Below are positions 61,953 to 64,000 of a stretch of DNA of 64,000 bases, one piece after another. The notes beneath the pieces were generated by a model. That model had not been told where the DNA came from. It saw nothing but the letters and a program-made list of their open reading frames with translations, and searched no databases. Each line of letters opens with the position of its first letter. The stretch's first letter is position 1. The stretch covers positions 1,922,001-1,986,000 of the forward strand of contig NZ_CP012881.1 of assembly GCF_002224265.1 (NCBI RefSeq), written 5' to 3'. Origin of the DNA: Vibrio vulnificus NBRC 15645 = ATCC 27562. GTDB lineage: Bacteria > Pseudomonadota > Gammaproteobacteria > Enterobacterales > Vibrionaceae. A program made the translations under genes and the position numbers.

Positions 61953-61970
61953 CCAAAGAAAATTCTTTGG
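61953..61970. promoter_or_regulatory. 18-bp palindrome between mutY and trmB
   Basis: CCAAAGAA AA TTCTTTGG, a perfect 8-bp inverted repeat with a 2-bp centre, flanked by GGGGAT (61919 onward) and ATCCCC (about 61973). It may be an operator for either divergent gene; no known consensus is recognised. Confidence 0.45.
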
Positions 61971-62010
61971 ATAATCCCCGCTTTGATTAATCAATGTGCA
62001 GGCAGAATCC

Positions 62011-62730
62011 ATGAGTGAAGTCACCACTAACGAATACAATGAAGACGGCAAGCTGATCCGCAAAATCCGCAGTTTTGTTCGTCGCGAAGGCCGTTTAACC
62101 AAAGGTCAAGAAAATGCGATGAAAGAGTGCTGGCCAACAATGGGCATCGATTACCAAAAGCAACTTCTTGATTGGAAAGAAGTATTTGGTAACGATAATC
62201 CTGTCGTGCTTGAAATTGGCTTTGGTATGGGCGCTTCTTTGGTTGAAATGGCGAAAAATGCCCCAGAAAAGAACTTCTTTGGTATTGAAGTGCACAGCCC
62301 TGGCGTTGGTGCCTGTCTGTCAGACGCTCGTGACGCAGGCATCACCAATCTGCGTGTGATGTGTCATGATGCGGTTGAAGTGTTTGAGCACATGATTCCG
62401 AACGACAGCCTAGCGACGTTGCAATTGTTCTTCCCAGACCCATGGCACAAAAAGCGCCATCACAAGCGTCGTATTGTACAGCTTGAGTTTGCGGAAATGG
62501 TTCGTCAAAAGCTGATCCCGAATGAAGGTATCTTCCATATGGCGACGGATTGGGAAAACTACGCTGAGCACATGATTGAAATCATGAACCAAGCGCCAGG
62601 TTACAGCAATATTGCCCAAGAAGGCGATTATATTCCACGCCCTGAAGAGCGTCCGCTGACCAAATTCGAAGCGCGTGGTCATCGTCTTGGCCACGGTGTG
62701 TGGGATATTAAATTTAAGCGAGTGAGCTAA
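62011..62730 (+). CDS. trmB: tRNA (guanine-46-N7)-methyltransferase TrmB
   Basis: SAM-dependent enzyme making m7G46 in tRNA variable loops. The protein has 239 residues from the ATG at 62011, the E. coli length; an in-frame GTG at 61996 would add five residues. SAM motif [17 protein letters not shown] (about 64-80) and the family motif [16 protein letters not shown] (about 140-155) are clear. Terminator downstream. Confidence 0.96.
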   Translation: MSEVTTNEYNEDGKLIRKIRSFVRREGRLTKGQENAMKECWPTMGIDYQKQLLDWKEVFGNDNPVVLEIGFGMGASLVEMAKNAPEKNFFGIEVHSPGVGACLSDARDAGITNLRVMCHDAVEVFEHMIPNDSLATLQLFFPDPWHKKRHHKRRIVQLEFAEMVRQKLIPNEGIFHMATDWENYAEHMIEIMNQAPGYSNIAQEGDYIPRPEERPLTKFEARGHRLGHGVWDIKFKRVS

Positions 62731-62786
62731 TCGCAGATTTATTGTTTGACTGGTTTTTATAAAATCAGCACACTGCGAAAAAGAAG

Positions 62787-62815
62787 AGCCAACATTGAGA
62801 AATGTTGGCTTTTTT
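62787..62815 (+). terminator. Terminator of trmB
   Basis: Stem AGCCAACATT / AATGTTGGCT, short loop, then five or six T. Confidence 0.85.
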
Positions 62816-62856
62816 GACCCTACAATAAACACAATAATGGTTTGGTAAAGTCTGTC

Positions 62857-63777
62857 ATGAAGCCAACAAAAGAACTGCTCAACGAAATTTTGCATGAAGT
62901 TCGCCCTCTGATTGGGCGTGGGAAAGTCGCCAACTATATTCCTGCTTTGGCCAGAGTGCCGGCGCATAAGCTTGCTATCGCGGTGTACACCAATCAAGGT
63001 GAGGTGATCAAAGCGGGAGATGCCGATGAGGCGTTCTCGATACAATCCATTTCTAAAGCGCTGAGTTTAACGCTTGCCATGGGCCTATATCAGCCGGACG
63101 AAATTTGGCGTCGAGTGGGTAAGGAGCCTTCTGGGCAAGCGTTTAATTCGCTGATTCAGTTAGAAATGGAACAGGGTATTCCGCGCAACCCGTTCATTAA
63201 TGCGGGGGCGATTGTGGTGGCCGATCTGCTCGCCAGCCGTTTATCTGCGCCACGCCAGCGTTTGCTGGAATTTGTCCGTCAGCTTTCAGGTGAAACGCAT
63301 ATCTGTTACGACAAAGTGGTGGCAGCCTCTGAAATGATGCACAGCGACCGCAATGCGGCCATTGCTTATCTGATGCGTTCATTTGGCAATTTTGAGAATG
63401 ACGTTATCCCTGTTCTACATAACTATTTTCATGCCTGTGCGTTAAAAATGAGTTGCGTCGATTTGGCGAAGACCTTTAGTTATTTAGCCAATAAAGGCGT
63501 GTCGGTACACACAAACCAACGCGTTATTAGCCCTGTGCAAACCAAACAGCTCAATGCCTTATTAGCCACTTGTGGCTTGTACGATGGGGCGGGGGAGTTT
63601 GCGTATCGTGTGGGGATGCCAGGCAAATCGGGCGTGGGCGGTGGGATCATCGCCATCGTGCCGGGGGAGATGACCATTGCGGTTTGGTCACCAGAGTTAG
63701 ACCCGTCAGGAAACTCGTTAGCGGGCACGAAAGCGCTAGAGTTGCTTTCTGAGCGAATTGGGCGTTCGATTTTCTAA
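62857..63777 (+). CDS. glsB: Glutaminase GlsB
   Basis: Serine-dependent glutaminase converting glutamine to glutamate and ammonia. The protein has 306 residues from the ATG at 62857 (a TTG at 62842 would add five). The beta-lactamase-like S-x-x-K motif is in SIQSISKAL, and [10 protein letters not shown] plus GKSGVGGGI are family landmarks. It lies between trmB and hemW, a usual Vibrio arrangement. Confidence 0.96.
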   Translation: MKPTKELLNEILHEVRPLIGRGKVANYIPALARVPAHKLAIAVYTNQGEVIKAGDADEAFSIQSISKALSLTLAMGLYQPDEIWRRVGKEPSGQAFNSLIQLEMEQGIPRNPFINAGAIVVADLLASRLSAPRQRLLEFVRQLSGETHICYDKVVAASEMMHSDRNAAIAYLMRSFGNFENDVIPVLHNYFHACALKMSCVDLAKTFSYLANKGVSVHTNQRVISPVQTKQLNALLATCGLYDGAGEFAYRVGMPGKSGVGGGIIAIVPGEMTIAVWSPELDPSGNSLAGTKALELLSERIGRSIF

Positions 63778-63799
63778 AGAAGCGATGTCACGAATAAAG

Positions 63800-63834
63800 G
63801 AAAGGGTTGGTGTCCGTGTGCCAACCCTTTTGTC
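63800..63834. terminator. Bidirectional terminator glsB / hemW
   Basis: Stem AAAGGGTTGG / CCAACCCTTT with a 10-nt loop and short T-runs on both strands. Confidence 0.8.
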
Positions 63835-63849
63835 ATTTATCGAACTGGC

Positions 63850-64000
63850 TTAATCTTCTTCAGCCATAAACGCTTCGAGCAAGTCGTTTAGGAACAGCTT
63901 ACCTTTCTCTGTGATTTGCCAACTGGTTTCGTTGTCATTCAAATAGCCCATCTCAACGGCCCATTGAATGGTTGTCTCGATAAAACTCAGTGGTAGCCCG
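63850..64000 (-). CDS. hemW: Heme chaperone HemW, C-terminal fragment
   Basis: The gene runs off the window end; only the last 49 codons are seen (ending WQITEKGKLFLNDLLEAF then acidic residues and TAA at 63850-63852). The sequence matches the C-terminal winged-helix-like end of HemW (radical-SAM coproporphyrinogen-oxidase-like heme chaperone), and hemW commonly lies next to trmB and glsB in this group. The radical-SAM core is outside the window. Confidence 0.8.
   Translation of the reverse strand, partial: GLPLSFIETTIQWAVEMGYLNDNETSWQITEKGKLFLNDLLEAFMAEED

Overview
The window is a chromosomal segment of a Vibrio (Vibrionaceae), probably of the V. vulnificus / V. parahaemolyticus group. Support comes from the MSHA-pilus gene mshQ directly before mreBCD, a 16S gene of vibrio type, a chitin-oligosaccharide deacetylase of the 427-residue Vibrio type beside a chitobiose PTS, and gene orders otherwise shared with E. 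coli. The species call is an inference; 16S or housekeeping-gene comparison would settle it. Nearly all of the window is core genome. I see no prophage, insertion sequence, integron or CRISPR array.

Layout. 1-14200: the 3' part of mshQ, then the cell-shape and RNA block mreB-mreC-mreD-maf-rng-yhdP-nitrilase-tldD, all on the + strand. 14278-14403: an 18-copy heptamer array. 14413-21087: phoH-like (-), then rapA, rluA and a 2-hydroxyacid dehydrogenase (+). 21147-25670: on the - strand ridA, the pyrBI operon with a readable PyrL leader, attenuator and promoter, argF with ARG boxes, and arginine deiminase. 26235-38416: rraB, yjgM, yjgN, valS, holC, pepA, lptF and lptG keep the E. coli order, with four lineage-specific genes slotted in (an orphan GH2-like sugar-binding-domain protein, a tandem DUF2061 protein, an M48 peptidase coupled to yjgN, and an RDD protein after lptG).

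39183-39411: tRNA-Leu(CAA) followed by a nonamer array. 39617-46458: a chitin-disaccharide module. A secreted deacetylase with two chitin-binding domains is divergent from chbBCAFG-lacI, with palindromic operators between them. 46528-48286: a VOC-fold protein and an HD-GYP c-di-GMP phosphodiesterase. 48407-54316: a complete rRNA operon, 16S-Ile-Ala-23S-5S-Thr-5S-Asp, with two promoters, boxA sites and an unexpected terminator hairpin after the first 5S gene. 54607-59178: a flavodiiron-type (ODP-like) protein paired with a degenerate soluble chemoreceptor-like protein, then two tRNA arrays (Phe/Thr/Asn, nine genes) flanking a full transmembrane chemoreceptor. 59280-64000: mutY-yggX-mltC (-), trmB and glsB (+), and the 3' end of hemW (-).

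How the genes work together. The 41 kb block is a coherent catabolic pathway: outside the cell the deacetylase converts chitin disaccharide to a GlcNAc-GlcN type product. The ChbBCA PTS imports and phosphorylates disaccharide, ChbG removes acetyl groups, the GH4 enzyme ChbF hydrolyses it, and the LacI protein probably represses both arms. The 21-26 kb block gathers carbamoyl-phosphate and arginine users under UTP and arginine control. The least explained parts are the ODP / chemoreceptor-like pair, the yjgN-M48 pair and the orphan GH2-like protein.
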